Source of the DNA: Ralstonia soli | GTDB taxonomy: Bacteria; Pseudomonadota; Gammaproteobacteria; Burkholderiales; Burkholderiaceae | Direction of reading: 5' to 3' | Length of the DNA: 64,000 nucleotides | Assembly (NCBI RefSeq): GCF_023955655.1 | Contig: NZ_JAMXHT010000011.1 | Span: 1-64,000, forward strand | In this document: positions 40,117-54,100 of the stretch, piece by piece | Layout: each line of letters begins with the position of its first letter | Position numbering within the stretch: the first letter of the stretch is position 1 | Program-made: the position numbers and the translations under genes | Notes under the pieces: model-generated | The model's database searches: none | Told to the model about the DNA's origin: nothing | What the model saw: the letters and a program-made list of their open reading frames with translations, nothing else

Positions 40117-41283
40117 ATGAACGATCGCCTTGATGTGACCCCTGCGCCGTTCGACCTCGAGGGCCATCTCGCTCCCTACGCCGCGCATGCGGCGCAGACG
40201 CGCGGCCGCGTGCATGCCGAGCCGCCATCCACCTCCCGCACCGAGTTCCAGCGCGACCGCGACCGCATCGTCCACAGCACCGCGTTCCGCCGGCTCGAAT
40301 ACAAGACGCAGGTCTTCGTGAACCACGAGGGCGACCTGTTCCGCACGCGCCTCACGCACAGCCTGGAAGTCGCGCAGATCGCCCGCTCGATCGCGCGCAG
40401 TCTGCGCCTGAACGAAGACTTGGTCGAGGCGATCTCGCTGGCGCACGATCTGGGCCACACGCCGTTCGGGCACGCGGGGCAGGATGCGCTCAACGACTGC
40501 ATGAAGCCGTACGGTGGCTTTGAGCACAACCTGCAGAGCCTGCTGGTGGTCGATCGGCTGGAAGAGCGCTACGGCGGGTTCGACGGCCTGAACCTGACGT
40601 TCGAGACGCGCGAGGGCATCCTCAAGCATTGCTCGCGCAACAACGCGGCCACGCTGGGCGACCTGGGGCGGCGCTTTCTCGAAGGGCAGCAGCCGTCCAT
40701 GGAGGCGCAGTTGGCCAATCTCGCCGATGAGGTGGCCTACAACAACCACGATATCGACGATGGCCTGCGCTCCGGCCTGATCACGCTGGAGCAACTGGAA
40801 GACGTGCCGCTGTGGGCCATCCAGCGCCGTGAAGCCGAATCGGCATTTCCGAATGCGGGCGGCCGACGCCTGATCAACGAAACCATCCGCCGCATCATCA
40901 ACGCGCTGATCGTCGACCTGATCGGCACCACGCGTGCCGGGATTGCCGAGGCTGCACCGCAGAGCATCGACGACGTGCGTGCTGCGCCGCCGCTGGTAGC
41001 GTTCTCCGAGCCGATGCGCGAAGAGGCGCGCGTGCTCAAGCGCTTCCTGTTCGACAATCTCTACCGCCATTACCTCGTGATGCGTATGGCCGCGAAGGCG
41101 CGCCGCATTATTGACGACCTCTTTGGCGCGTTCCTGGACGATCCACGCCTGCTGCCGCCGCAGTACCAGGCCACGGCCAACCCTGATGAGCAGCCGCGCT
41201 GGATCGCGCACTACATCGCCGGCATGACAGACCGGTACGCCATCAAGGAGCATCGCCGCATCTTTGCCGTCGATGCGGTTTGA
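40117..41283 (+). CDS. dgt: dGTP triphosphohydrolase-like HD-domain protein
   Basis: Probably hydrolyses deoxynucleoside triphosphates to nucleoside and triphosphate. The ATG at 40117 gives 388 residues. The HD domain shows [19 protein letters not shown] (first His), [17 protein letters not shown] (His-Asp pair) and NHDIDDGL. The C-terminus has the antiviral-type [10 protein letters not shown] ending. The gene follows aroB by 19 bases, the usual aroK-aroB-dgt order in this group. Substrate preference is not determined. Confidence 0.9.
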   Translation: MNDRLDVTPAPFDLEGHLAPYAAHAAQTRGRVHAEPPSTSRTEFQRDRDRIVHSTAFRRLEYKTQVFVNHEGDLFRTRLTHSLEVAQIARSIARSLRLNEDLVEAISLAHDLGHTPFGHAGQDALNDCMKPYGGFEHNLQSLLVVDRLEERYGGFDGLNLTFETREGILKHCSRNNAATLGDLGRRFLEGQQPSMEAQLANLADEVAYNNHDIDDGLRSGLITLEQLEDVPLWAIQRREAESAFPNAGGRRLINETIRRIINALIVDLIGTTRAGIAEAAPQSIDDVRAAPPLVAFSEPMREEARVLKRFLFDNLYRHYLVMRMAAKARRIIDDLFGAFLDDPRLLPPQYQATANPDEQPRWIAHYIAGMTDRYAIKEHRRIFAVDAV

Positions 41284-41363
41284 GCTGGATATCGGACTGT
41301 TCTGAGTGACCGGGCATGGGGCGGCCCCTACGATGACAGCCAATCTGTCATTCCGCTCATCTC

Positions 41364-42092
41364 ATGCGCCGTCTTCTCCTGCCGTTGTTGATCGCCTCGG
41401 CGGTCAACGCACATGCCGCCAGCCCGGCGGATCATTTTGACTATCAGCACCAGGCCGAATGGCACGCGGTGCATGATGCTTTCCAGTCGCCCATCGACAT
41501 CCGCACGGCCGATACGGTTGCGGCGGACGACGACGAGCCCGACGTCATTCGCTCGCATTACGGCGAGGTCAAGGCCACGGTGGTCGACACGGGCCACGCA
41601 CTGCAGGTGAACGTGCCCGGCGGCGACGTGAAGATCCGCGGCCGCCACTTCATGCTGCGCCAGTTCCATTTCCACGCGCACAGCGAACACACCATCGACG
41701 GGCGCTGGTATCCGGCCGAAGTGCATCTGGTCCACACGGCAAAAGACGGCCGCATGGCGGTGATTGGCGTGATGCTCGTGCCGGGTGAGGCTAATCCCGT
41801 ACTGGATGCCGTGCTCAAGGTCGCACGCAAGGGCGAGGCGCATGCGGTGCCCGACGTGATCATCCCCGGCAAGCTGCTGCCCCGAAGCGACGTCTACTAC
41901 CATTACCTCGGTTCGCTGACCACGCCGCCGCTCACCGAAAACGTTGAGTGGTACGTGCTCAAGCAGCCGATCACGGCGTCGCCCGATCAGCTCGATGCGC
42001 TGCGCAGTTTCTACGCCGACAACTTCCGCCAGCCTCAGCCGCTCGATGGCCGCGTCGTCACGCAGTTCGATCCGGTCGCGCTCAAAAAGTAA
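41364..42092 (+). CDS. Periplasmic alpha-type carbonic anhydrase
   Basis: Interconverts CO2 and bicarbonate. The 242-residue product has a signal peptide (residues 1-18, ending NAHA), the conserved QSPIDI (41-46), zinc ligands His102 and His104 in QFHFHAHSEH and His121 in EVHLVH, and the C-terminal SLTTPPLTENVEW. These are all alpha-class features. It stands alone, 80 bases after dgt. Confidence 0.94.
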   Translation: MRRLLLPLLIASAVNAHAASPADHFDYQHQAEWHAVHDAFQSPIDIRTADTVAADDDEPDVIRSHYGEVKATVVDTGHALQVNVPGGDVKIRGRHFMLRQFHFHAHSEHTIDGRWYPAEVHLVHTAKDGRMAVIGVMLVPGEANPVLDAVLKVARKGEAHAVPDVIIPGKLLPRSDVYYHYLGSLTTPPLTENVEWYVLKQPITASPDQLDALRSFYADNFRQPQPLDGRVVTQFDPVALKK

Positions 42093-42098
42093 GCGCCC

Positions 42099-42135
42099 AA
42101 AAAAAAATGCCCGGCCGCCCCAACGCATGCCGGGC
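42099..42135 (-). terminator. Terminator of ompW (minus strand)
   Basis: On the minus strand GCCCGGC (42135-42129), a 13-base loop, GCCGGGC (42115-42109), then AT9 (42108-42099). It lies about 100 bases after the ompW stop. Confidence 0.8.
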
Positions 42136-42237
42136 CGAACGCGCCAACCACCGCCGACGAGCGCCCCCGCCGTCGACGGCCCCTGCGGCACGTCGGTAAA
42201 GTCGATCAGGACAGTGTCAGTTCGCTGATCGCCTCCC

Positions 42238-42921
42238 TTAAAAGCGATAGCCCAGGCCCACGCCCAGGAGCCACGGGTCGACCTTGACCTTGCTGATGGT
42301 CTGGCCGCCCATCTTTACGTCGGCGCTGATCCACGTTTTCTTCAGGTCGACGTTGAAATAGAGGTGCTCGGTCAGGCGGTAATCGAAGCCGGCCTGCAGC
42401 GCGGGGCCGAAGCTGTTCCTGCTCAGATCGAGCTGGCCGACGCCCGGCACCTGCAAGTCCACGTTCGAGATGTGCGTGTAGTTGATACCTGCGCCCACGT
42501 ACGGCTTGAAGCGCGGTAGCTGCGACGGGGGCGTGAAGTGGTACTGCAGCGTCAGGATCGGCGGCAGGTGGCGGAAACTACCGATCTTGGTCGGGCCACC
42601 CAGCGCGCTTTGCATGACCGTCACGTCCTGCTGTTGCGGGTAAGTCAGGATCAGCTCGGCCGCGATGTTCGGCGTGAAGAAGTACGAGATGTCCAGCTCG
42701 GGCAGGACCTTGTTGTTGATCTGGATGGCATCGGCCGGAATGGCCAGCGCGGGCACCGGGTCGGACTTGTTGGCCGCGGTCAGGTTGACGGCGCGCAGAC
42801 GCACCATCCAATTGCCCGTGGCCGGCGCCAGATCCGCACTCTGCGCAAAGGCGGTCTGGCTCAAACCTGCGGTAAGGATTCCGGTGGCTGCCGCTACGGC
42901 GGCTAGGCGGAGAATTGCCAT
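42238..42921 (-). CDS. ompW: Outer-membrane protein OmpW
   Basis: OmpW is an eight-stranded outer-membrane barrel for small hydrophobic compounds. The 227-residue product has a signal peptide ending AFAQ (about residue 27), the family start of the mature chain (GNWMVRLRAVNL), alternating barrel strands, FKPYVGAGINYTHISNV and a terminal GYRF with aromatic last residue. An FNR-like box lies 72-85 bases upstream. Confidence 0.94.
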   Translation of the reverse strand: MAILRLAAVAAATGILTAGLSQTAFAQSADLAPATGNWMVRLRAVNLTAANKSDPVPALAIPADAIQINNKVLPELDISYFFTPNIAAELILTYPQQQDVTVMQSALGGPTKIGSFRHLPPILTLQYHFTPPSQLPRFKPYVGAGINYTHISNVDLQVPGVGQLDLSRNSFGPALQAGFDYRLTEHLYFNVDLKKTWISADVKMGGQTISKVKVDPWLLGVGLGYRF

Positions 42922-42992
42922 GAATTTGCTCCCTCTTGTGTCGTCTTTTGATGTGATGGGAGCCAGTCTCGCGGGGAAGCCATCCTGCCGAT

Positions 42993-43006
42993 TTGCTCCG
43001 GATCAA
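42993..43006 (-). promoter_or_regulatory. FNR/ANR-like box ahead of ompW
   Basis: On the minus strand TTGAT-CCGG-AGCAA, matching 9 of 10 defined bases of TTGAT-N4-ATCAA. Its centre is about 78 bases before the ompW ATG. E. coli ompW is known to respond to FNR. No clear -10 hexamer could be assigned downstream. Confidence 0.5.
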
Positions 43007-43108
43007 GTTCACCCCGTCGCCGATGACGCACGTGGCCACCGATTTGACGCCGCGCAAACTCTGCGTTGCGTCGGGGCAACCGCCCAGCAACCGTTTGCTT
43101 GGCAAAAA

Positions 43109-43954
43109 TTGGGGACAGATTCCGCCTGCGCAGGCTACGATAGGTGCTTTGCACCCGGTTTTCCACATGGCTCGCCTGCCTCGCCTTAGTCCCGTCGATG
43201 TTCCCGTGCACGTGTTGCAGCGCGGCAACAACCGGCAAGCCGTGTTTCGCGGCGACGACGACTACGCGTTCTACCTAGATACCCTGCGCATGGCCGCCCG
43301 CGAGCACGATTTCGCCATCCACGCCTTTGCGTTGATGCCGAATCATGTGCACCTGGTTGGGACGCCCAAAGTGGCCGATAGCCTCTCCCGTACGCTGCAG
43401 GCGGTGGGGCGGCGCTATACGCGGTACTTCAACGCCGCAGCGGACCGTAGCGGCACGCTCTGGGAAGGGCGTTTTCGCTCGACGGTGCTGGACCCGGTTG
43501 AATGGGTGCTTCCGATGCTGCTGTATGTGGAATCCAACGCTGTGCGGGCTGGGGTTGTGGCCACGCCGGAAGAGGACCGCTGGAGCACATACCGTCACCA
43601 CGTCGGTATTCAATCCATTCCGTGGGTGAGTGACCACTACTGTTATTGGCGGCTGGGCAACACGCCATTCGAGCGTCAATCGCGCTATCGAACGCTTTGG
43701 CACGAAGGGTTGGGTTCGGACCAGCTCGCCCAGATCCGCCAGCATGTGCACAGCGGTTGGCCCTTGGGGAACGACGCTTTCCTCACCACGCTGGCGCGCG
43801 CCGGCGGGCGCCGCGTCGCGCCTCTGCCGAAAGGACGGCCTCCTCGCCAAGCCGCAGAAACGGTGGCGGAGGGGCAACTCCCCGTCGAGTAGCAAGATAG
43901 GTGCGCCGGGCGCGCGAAGGCGGTGCACTGCGGGTCAATTTAATCTGTCCCCAA
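43109..43954 (+). mobile_element. RAYT element bounded by 13-bp inverted repeats
   Basis: TTGGGGACAGATT at 43109-43121 and its exact complement AATCTGTCCCCAA at 43942-43954 flank a REP-associated tyrosine transposase gene. A further REP-like sequence, TTACTCCGACCCCATTT, follows at about 43990-44006. The arrangement is that of REP/RAYT units, which are usually single-copy, domesticated relatives of IS200/IS605. Confidence 0.7.
43167..43892 (+). CDS. REP-associated tyrosine transposase (RAYT, Y1/HUH family)
   Basis: A single-strand DNA transposase-like enzyme that acts on REP hairpins. The ATG at 43167 gives 241 residues, MARLPRLSPVDVPVHVLQRGN...; a frame from 42993 is longer but unconserved. 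The HUH pair is in MPNHVHLVG (His60, His62), and the signature YTRYFNAAADRSGTLWEGRF at residues 84-103 holds the likely catalytic Tyr. The C-terminus is basic and Pro-rich. No frameshift is seen. Confidence 0.88.
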   Translation: MARLPRLSPVDVPVHVLQRGNNRQAVFRGDDDYAFYLDTLRMAAREHDFAIHAFALMPNHVHLVGTPKVADSLSRTLQAVGRRYTRYFNAAADRSGTLWEGRFRSTVLDPVEWVLPMLLYVESNAVRAGVVATPEEDRWSTYRHHVGIQSIPWVSDHYCYWRLGNTPFERQSRYRTLWHEGLGSDQLAQIRQHVHSGWPLGNDAFLTTLARAGGRRVAPLPKGRPPRQAAETVAEGQLPVE

Positions 43955-44014
43955 ATAAATACCCGCACCGCAAGCGTGCATTTCTTAATTTACTCCGACC
44001 CCATTTAAAACCTT

Positions 44015-44043
44015 TTGCGTGTTACGGAACGCTCTTTTATATT
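44015..44043 (+). promoter_or_regulatory. Promoter of gltB
   Basis: TTGCGT (44015-44020) and TATATT (44038-44043) with a 17-base spacer. The predicted leader is about 105 bases. The REP-like sequence ending at 44006 lies directly upstream of the -35. Confidence 0.65.
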
Positions 44044-44154
44044 CGTTCCACCCCGCATTCATGGTGCGGCGCGCCATTGGTTGTTTTTGCCTGCATCCGC
44101 ACCACCGCGAGGGCTTTCTACGGCGTGTCGTACCGATAACATCGGAAGATCGCC

Positions 44155-48885
<4,731 letters not shown>

Positions 48886-48905
48886 TCCTGCGGCCTGAGC
48901 GCAAT

Positions 48906-48993
48906 CCAAGCGACTTGGCGGTTGGTTAGGCTAACCAACCGCCGCCACCGAATACAACGCAACTGATAAGACGGCTTGATGCGCGAGCGCATC
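48906..48993 (+). repeat. Three hairpins between gltB and gltD
   Basis: CCAAG-CGA-CTTGG at 48906-48918; a 27-base near-perfect palindrome GGCGGTTGGTTAG / G / CTAACCAACCGCC at 48917-48943; and GATGCGC-GA-GCGCATC at 48978-48993, which ends 17 bases before the gltD ATG. No T run follows any of them. The first two overlap by two bases and cannot both form fully. They may set the gltB/gltD ratio or bind a regulator. Confidence 0.7.
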
Positions 48994-49010
48994 GGGTCAG
49001 GAAGGACACC

Positions 49011-50474
49011 ATGGGCAAGGCGACCGGTTTTCTCGAATTTCCCCGCCAGAACGAGGCATACGAAGCGCCCGAAGCGCGCGTGAAGCATTACAAGGAGTTC
49101 GTGTTCGCACTGGCGGACAACGAAGCCAAGATCCAGGGCGCACGCTGCATGGACTGCGGCATTCCGTTCTGCAACAACGGCTGCCCGGTCAACAACATCA
49201 TCCCGGACTTCAACGACCTGGTGTATCGCCAGGACTGGAAGACCGCGATCGAGGTGCTGCACTCGACCAACAACTTCCCCGAGTTCACGGGCCGCATCTG
49301 CCCGGCACCGTGCGAAGCGGCTTGCACGCTGGGCATCAATGAACTGCCGGTCGGCATCAAGTCGATCGAGCACGCCATCATCGACAAGGCCTGGGAAGAG
49401 GGCTGGGTCGCGCCGCAAGTGCCGAAGCACAAGACTGGCAAGACCGTCGCCGTGGTCGGCTCCGGCCCCGCCGGCATGGCCGCTGCGCAGCAACTGGCAC
49501 GCGCCGGCCATGACGTGACGCTGTTCGAAAAGAACGACCGCATCGGCGGCCTGCTGCGTTACGGCATCCCCGACTTCAAGCTGGAAAAGGCGCAGATCGA
49601 CCGTCGCATGCAGCAGATGGAAGCCGAAGGCGTGACGTTCCGCACCGGTGTGATGGTGGGGGATAAGACCGTGCCGGCCGGCATCGTCAACGACGCACGC
49701 GAAGTCATCTCCGCCGACGACGTCCTCAAGCAGTTCGACGCCGTCGTGCTGACGGGCGGCTCGGAAGTGCCGCGCGATCTGCCGGTGCCGGGCCGCGATC
49801 TGGACGGCGTGCACTACGCGCTCGAATTCCTGATCCCGCAGAACAAGGAAGTGGCCGGCGACGCCCCGAACCCGATCCGCGCCGACGGTAAGCACGTCAT
49901 CGTGATCGGCGGTGGCGACACGGGTTCGGACTGCGTGGGTACGTCCAACCGCCATGGCGCCGCATCGGTCACGCAGTTCGAACTGCTGCCGCGTCCGCCC
50001 GAAGAAGAGAACAAGCCGCTGGTGTGGCCGTACTGGCCGATCAAGCTGCGCACGTCGTCGTCGCATGACGAGGGCTGCGAGCGCGACTGGTCGGTTGCCA
50101 CCAAGGAACTCATCGGCGAGAACGGCCGCGTGACGGGTCTCAAGGCGGTCCGCCTGGAATGGAAGGACGGCAAGATGAGCGAAGTCGAAGGCAGCGAGTT
50201 CACGCTCAAGGCCGACCTCGTGCTGCTGGCGATGGGCTTTACCAACCCGGTCGGCGGCGTGCTGGATGCCTTCGGCGTGACCAAGGATGCGCGCAACAAC
50301 GCGCGTGCCTCCACCGAGGGTGACAACGCCTACGCCACGAACGTGCCGAAGGTGTTTGCTGCGGGCGATGTGCGCCGCGGCCAGTCGCTGGTCGTGTGGG
50401 CCATCCGCGAAGGCCGTCAGGCTGCCCGCTCGGTGGACGCGTTTCTCATGGGCCATACGGAACTGCCGCGCTGA
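49011..50474 (+). CDS. gltD: Glutamate synthase (NADPH) small subunit
   Basis: GltD takes electrons from NADPH through FAD and 4Fe-4S clusters to GltB. The 487-residue product begins [18 protein letters not shown], has the cluster ligands in [19 protein letters not shown] and [12 protein letters not shown], the FAD site [15 protein letters not shown] and the NADPH site [26 protein letters not shown] is a good ribosome binding site. It follows gltB by 125 bases. Confidence 0.97.
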   Translation: MGKATGFLEFPRQNEAYEAPEARVKHYKEFVFALADNEAKIQGARCMDCGIPFCNNGCPVNNIIPDFNDLVYRQDWKTAIEVLHSTNNFPEFTGRICPAPCEAACTLGINELPVGIKSIEHAIIDKAWEEGWVAPQVPKHKTGKTVAVVGSGPAGMAAAQQLARAGHDVTLFEKNDRIGGLLRYGIPDFKLEKAQIDRRMQQMEAEGVTFRTGVMVGDKTVPAGIVNDAREVISADDVLKQFDAVVLTGGSEVPRDLPVPGRDLDGVHYALEFLIPQNKEVAGDAPNPIRADGKHVIVIGGGDTGSDCVGTSNRHGAASVTQFELLPRPPEEENKPLVWPYWPIKLRTSSSHDEGCERDWSVATKELIGENGRVTGLKAVRLEWKDGKMSEVEGSEFTLKADLVLLAMGFTNPVGGVLDAFGVTKDARNNARASTEGDNAYATNVPKVFAAGDVRRGQSLVVWAIREGRQAARSVDAFLMGHTELPR

Positions 50475-50498
50475 CCACGCGGTTGACCGTTTGACTCA

Positions 50499-50524
50499 GG
50501 GCCCGCTTCGGCGGGCCTTTTTCT
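50499..50524 (+). terminator. Terminator after gltD
   Basis: GGCCCGC (50500-50506), TTCG loop, GCGGGCC (50511-50517), then TTTTTCTTT. Typical strong intrinsic terminator. Confidence 0.9.
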
Positions 50525-50559
50525 TTGGCGCCTGCTCTGGCGCCGCCGCAGTTATGCCT

Positions 50560-50586
50560 CATGGTTTACATCGACATGGTTTACAT
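50560..50586. repeat. Tandem 12-base direct repeat upstream of the Bug gene
   Basis: CATGGTTTACAT occurs at 50560-50571 and again at 50575-50586, separated by CGA. The 15-base period suits two protein subunits binding in tandem. It lies 60-90 bases before the start codon of the binding-protein gene; TAGAAT at 50613-50618 may be its -10. Confidence 0.5.
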
Positions 50587-50648
50587 GAGTGCAGGGCGGG
50601 TCGGTGGATTTCTAGAATGAGACTTCCCCGTGATCCCCGACTCGCCTC

Positions 50649-51680
50649 ATGCGACCCAGTGTCCGTGCCGTGCCCGCAGCTGTGCCCGACGTGCCCGATC
50701 GGCAACGGCGTCGGGCCATGGCCTGGCTTGGGATGCTGCCTGCAGTGCTCGCCGCGCCGGCGCATGCGTTGTTGCTGGGGTATCCCTCGCAGCCGCTGCG
50801 GCTGGTCGTGCCGGCGCCCGAGGGCAGCGCATTTGATGCGCTGGCTCGGGCCCTCGCAGCGCAACTGCAACAGCAGGTCAGCCTCCCGGTAGGCGTCGAG
50901 GACCGTCCTGCCGCCAACGGCATGGCCGCCGGCGAAGCCGTCGCGCGGGCGCCGTCCGATGGCCACACGTGGCTGCTCCAGCAAACCACGTTCGTCGCTC
51001 AGCCAGCGTTGGAGTCGGCATCCTACGATCCGCTGCGCGACTTCCAGCCGGTGGCGATGGTGGCCACGCTGCCCGTGTTTCTCGCTGTCGATGCGCGTTT
51101 GCCGATCCGTTCCATTACCGAGTTGCTCGCTCAGGCGCGCGGCGAGTCTGTCACCGTCAACTGCGGGTCGGACATTGTCGGCACGTGGTCGCATCTTGTC
51201 GCCGCGCAGTTCGTGCGGGAGTACGCGTTCCACGCGCCGCATGTGACTGTTCGCGGAGAGGCCGGTCTCGTGCAGCAGGTGCTGGCGGGGCGCATGGCGG
51301 CATGTTTCGCCTGTTATCCGAGTGTCGCGGCCGCAGTGGCCAACGGCCAGTTGCGGTTGCTTGGTGTGACGGGTGGCGCACGCTCGCGGTTTGCGCCCAC
51401 CGTGCCGACGTTGCGCGAAGGCGGCCTCGCCGGATTCGATCGCAGCGCTTGGATCGGCACGTTCATGCCCACGCGCACGCCGCGGCCGCTCTCGATGCGC
51501 GCGGCGGCCGAACTGCGCCGCGCCGTTTCTTCGAGCGACGTACGTGCCACATTGCGTGCTGGGGGGTTCGAGCCCGAATGGGATGCTCCGGATGCTTTTG
51601 CCCAGACAGTGCGCCGCGATGCCACTCACTGGCAGGCCATGATCCGCGAGGCCGACTTGCGGCTCGATAGCGGCGAATAA
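50649..51680 (+). CDS. Bug-family (TctC-like) periplasmic solute-binding protein
   Basis: Members bind carboxylates or related solutes, often for tripartite tricarboxylate transporters; the ligand here is unknown. The 343-residue product has an unusually long N-terminus with RQRRR before a hydrophobic stretch ending APAHA (about residue 40), probably the signal peptide. The fold then shows PSQPLRLVVPAPEGSAFDALARALA, VGVEDRPAANG, ARAPSDGHTWLLQ and SYDPLRDFQPV, all family features. No TctA/TctB genes are nearby, as is common for the expanded Bug family. Confidence 0.88.
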   Translation: MRPSVRAVPAAVPDVPDRQRRRAMAWLGMLPAVLAAPAHALLLGYPSQPLRLVVPAPEGSAFDALARALAAQLQQQVSLPVGVEDRPAANGMAAGEAVARAPSDGHTWLLQQTTFVAQPALESASYDPLRDFQPVAMVATLPVFLAVDARLPIRSITELLAQARGESVTVNCGSDIVGTWSHLVAAQFVREYAFHAPHVTVRGEAGLVQQVLAGRMAACFACYPSVAAAVANGQLRLLGVTGGARSRFAPTVPTLREGGLAGFDRSAWIGTFMPTRTPRPLSMRAAAELRRAVSSSDVRATLRAGGFEPEWDAPDAFAQTVRRDATHWQAMIREADLRLDSGE

Positions 51681-51784
51681 GTCGTTTCTCTGTCCCACTG
51701 TGCATCCCCTTCAGCAAGCCGCAAGACCCTCGCAGTGGGGCGCGGCGCCCAAGCCACACTCTTTGTCGGTAAAGGTTGCGTGAC

Positions 51785-51814
51785 TGACGGGCTACGCGGG
51801 TTTCCACCTATAAT
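51785..51814 (+). promoter_or_regulatory. Promoter candidate of the mla operon
   Basis: TATAAT at 51809-51814 with TGACGG at 51785-51790 (18-base spacer) as a weak -35. It lies 111 bases before the mlaF start. Confidence 0.5.
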
Positions 51815-51924
51815 GGCGGGCCGCGCTTACCCGGCGCGGCAAGTCAGGACAACAAGATGCGGCAGCACAAAGCCGCCAACCGGTCACCAAACCGCCGAGC
51901 CCTCAGCACCGAACTCCACCCGCC

Positions 51925-52773
51925 GTGTCCACCCCCACCCAGCCATCCAACGCCGTTGTCGAACTCGATCATGTCGACTTCGCCTACCAGCCAGGTGCGC
52001 GGCGCATCCTGTCCGGCCTGTGCATGCGAGTGCCCAAGGGCAGCGTGGTGGCGGTCATGGGCGGCTCGGGTTGCGGCAAGACCACGATCCTGCGACTGAT
52101 CGGCGGGCAGGTGGGCGCAGCCGCCGGCACCGTACGCGTGCACGGCCAGGACATCGGCGCCATGGACAAGCGTGCGCTGTACGCCGCACGCCGCCAGATG
52201 GGCATGCTGTTCCAGTTCGGCGCGCTGTTTACCGACATGTCCGTGTTCGACAACGTGGCATTTCCGTTGCGCGAACACACCGAACTCCCGGAGCCGCTCA
52301 TCCGCGACCTCGTCCTGATGAAGCTCAACGCCGTCGGGCTGCGCGGTGCGCGTGACCTCATGCCTTCGGAGATTTCCGGCGGCATGGCGCGACGCGTGGC
52401 ACTCGCGCGTGCGATCGCGCTGGACCCGTCGCTCATCCTCTACGACGAGCCGTTCGCCGGGCTGGACCCCATCTCGCTGGGCCTGACCGCCTCGCTGATC
52501 CGCAAGCTGAACGACGCACTGGGCGCGACCAGCATCATCGTCTCGCACGATGTGCAGGAGACGTTCCACATTGCCGACTACGTCTACTTCATTGCCAACG
52601 GTGGCATTGCCGCCGAGGGCACGCCGGCCGAGCTGACCGCCTCGACGGACCCGTTCGTGCGCCAGTTCGTGCACGGTGAGGCGGACGGCCCCGTGCCGTT
52701 CCACTATCCGGGCGTGCCGCTGGCTGACGACTTCGGTCTGGGCAAGGACGGGACGAATGGAGGTGGGCGATGA
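51925..52773 (+). CDS. mlaF: Phospholipid transport ABC ATP-binding protein MlaF
   Basis: ATPase of the MlaFEDB inner-membrane complex that keeps outer-membrane lipid asymmetry. The frame starts with GTG at 51925, 282 residues. Walker [10 protein letters not shown] (near residues 49-57), Q-loop FQFGALF, signature [15 protein letters not shown] and Walker [15 protein letters not shown] are present. The stop overlaps mlaE (ATGA). Confidence 0.95.
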   Translation: MSTPTQPSNAVVELDHVDFAYQPGARRILSGLCMRVPKGSVVAVMGGSGCGKTTILRLIGGQVGAAAGTVRVHGQDIGAMDKRALYAARRQMGMLFQFGALFTDMSVFDNVAFPLREHTELPEPLIRDLVLMKLNAVGLRGARDLMPSEISGGMARRVALARAIALDPSLILYDEPFAGLDPISLGLTASLIRKLNDALGATSIIVSHDVQETFHIADYVYFIANGGIAAEGTPAELTASTDPFVRQFVHGEADGPVPFHYPGVPLADDFGLGKDGTNGGGR

Positions 52774-53537
52774 TCTCCACCATCGGCTTCCTCGTCCGCA
52801 CGCTTATCGGTCGCCTCGGTTATGCGACGCGCATGCTGTTGGCCCTGTTCGCCGCCTTGGGTGATGTGCTGCGCCGTCCGCGCCTGATGGTCGAGCAACT
52901 GCGCTTCATCGGCAACGACTCGTTCATCATCATCGCGGTCTCGGGCCTGTTCGTCGGCTTCGTGCTGGGGCTGCAGGGCTACTACACGCTCAATCGCTAT
53001 GGTTCCGAGCAGGCGCTGGGCCTGCTGGTAGCGCTGTCGCTGGTGCGCGAGCTGGGCCCGGTGGTGACGGCGCTGCTGTTTGCCGGCCGCGCCGGTACGT
53101 CGCTCACGGCCGAGATCGGTCTCATGAAAGCCGGCGAACAACTGATCGCCATGGAAATGATGGCCGTCGACCCGCTGGCCCGTGTGCTGGCACCGCGGTT
53201 CTGGGCGGGCCTGATCGCCATGCCGCTGCTGGCGGCGATCTTCAGCGCGGTGGGTATTCTGGGTGGATACTTTGTGGGCGTCGGCCTGATCGGCGTGGAT
53301 GCCGGCGCGTTCTGGTCACAGATGCAGGCCGGCGTGGATGTGATGGACGACGTTGTCAACGGCGTCATCAAGAGTGTCGTGTTTGGCGTGGCCGTGACCT
53401 TCATCGCGCTGTATCAGGGCTACGAGGCCAAGGCGACGCCCGAAGGCGTGTCGCGAGCCACCACGCGGACGGTGGTGATCGCGTCCCTGGCCGTGCTGGC
53501 GCTGGACTTCGTGCTGACCGCGTTGATGTTCAGCTAA
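52770..53537 (+). CDS. mlaE: Phospholipid transport ABC permease MlaE
   Basis: Membrane permease of the Mla complex. The 255-residue product has about five to six membrane helices and the MlaE signatures [27 protein letters not shown] and [19 protein letters not shown]. Translationally coupled to mlaF; 38 bases before mlaD. Confidence 0.95.
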   Translation: MISTIGFLVRTLIGRLGYATRMLLALFAALGDVLRRPRLMVEQLRFIGNDSFIIIAVSGLFVGFVLGLQGYYTLNRYGSEQALGLLVALSLVRELGPVVTALLFAGRAGTSLTAEIGLMKAGEQLIAMEMMAVDPLARVLAPRFWAGLIAMPLLAAIFSAVGILGGYFVGVGLIGVDAGAFWSQMQAGVDVMDDVVNGVIKSVVFGVAVTFIALYQGYEAKATPEGVSRATTRTVVIASLAVLALDFVLTALMFS

Positions 53538-53575
53538 ACAGAAGCCGTCTGGCTGCCGTTCAAAGAGAAAAGATC

Positions 53576-54097
53576 ATGCGTAAGAGCCTCCTCGATTTCT
53601 GGGTCGGACTGTTCGTGCTGGTGGGCATCGTGGCGCTGCTGTTCCTGGCGCTCAAGGCCGGCAACATGAGCGCGTTCTCTTTCGCCAAGAGCTATCAGGT
53701 GAAGGCGTCATTCGACAACATCGGCGGGCTGAAAGTGCGCGCGCCAGTCAAGAGCGCGGGCGTGGTGGTCGGGCGCGTGTCGCAGATCCTGTTCGATGAC
53801 AAGAGCTACCAGGCGATCGCCGTGCTCGACATGGACCAGCGCTACCAGTTTCCGAAGGACAGCTCGGCCAAAATCCTGACCTCGGGCCTGCTGGGCGAAC
53901 AGTACATTGGTATTGAGCCGGGCGGCGACTCGGCCATGCTGGCCAGCGGCAGCAAGATCACCATGACGCAGTCTGCGGTGGTACTGGAGAACCTGATCAG
54001 CCAGTTCCTCTACAGCAAAGCGGCAGATGCCGGCGCTGGCAGCAGCAATGGCGGGTCGGGCGGCGCCAAGCCGGCCGGGGGCAGTGGGAGTCAATAA
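53576..54097 (+). CDS. mlaD: Lipid-binding MCE-domain protein MlaD
   Basis: MlaD forms a hexameric ring in the periplasm that passes lipids between MlaC and MlaFE. The 173-residue product has one N-terminal membrane helix (about residues 8-27) and an MCE domain (YQVKASFDNIGGLKVRAPVKSAGVVVGRV, then LLGEQYIGIEPGG). The C-terminus is Gly/Ser-rich and probably disordered. Confidence 0.95.
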   Translation: MRKSLLDFWVGLFVLVGIVALLFLALKAGNMSAFSFAKSYQVKASFDNIGGLKVRAPVKSAGVVVGRVSQILFDDKSYQAIAVLDMDQRYQFPKDSSAKILTSGLLGEQYIGIEPGGDSAMLASGSKITMTQSAVVLENLISQFLYSKAADAGAGSSNGGSGGAKPAGGSGSQ

Positions 54098-54100
54098 ACC

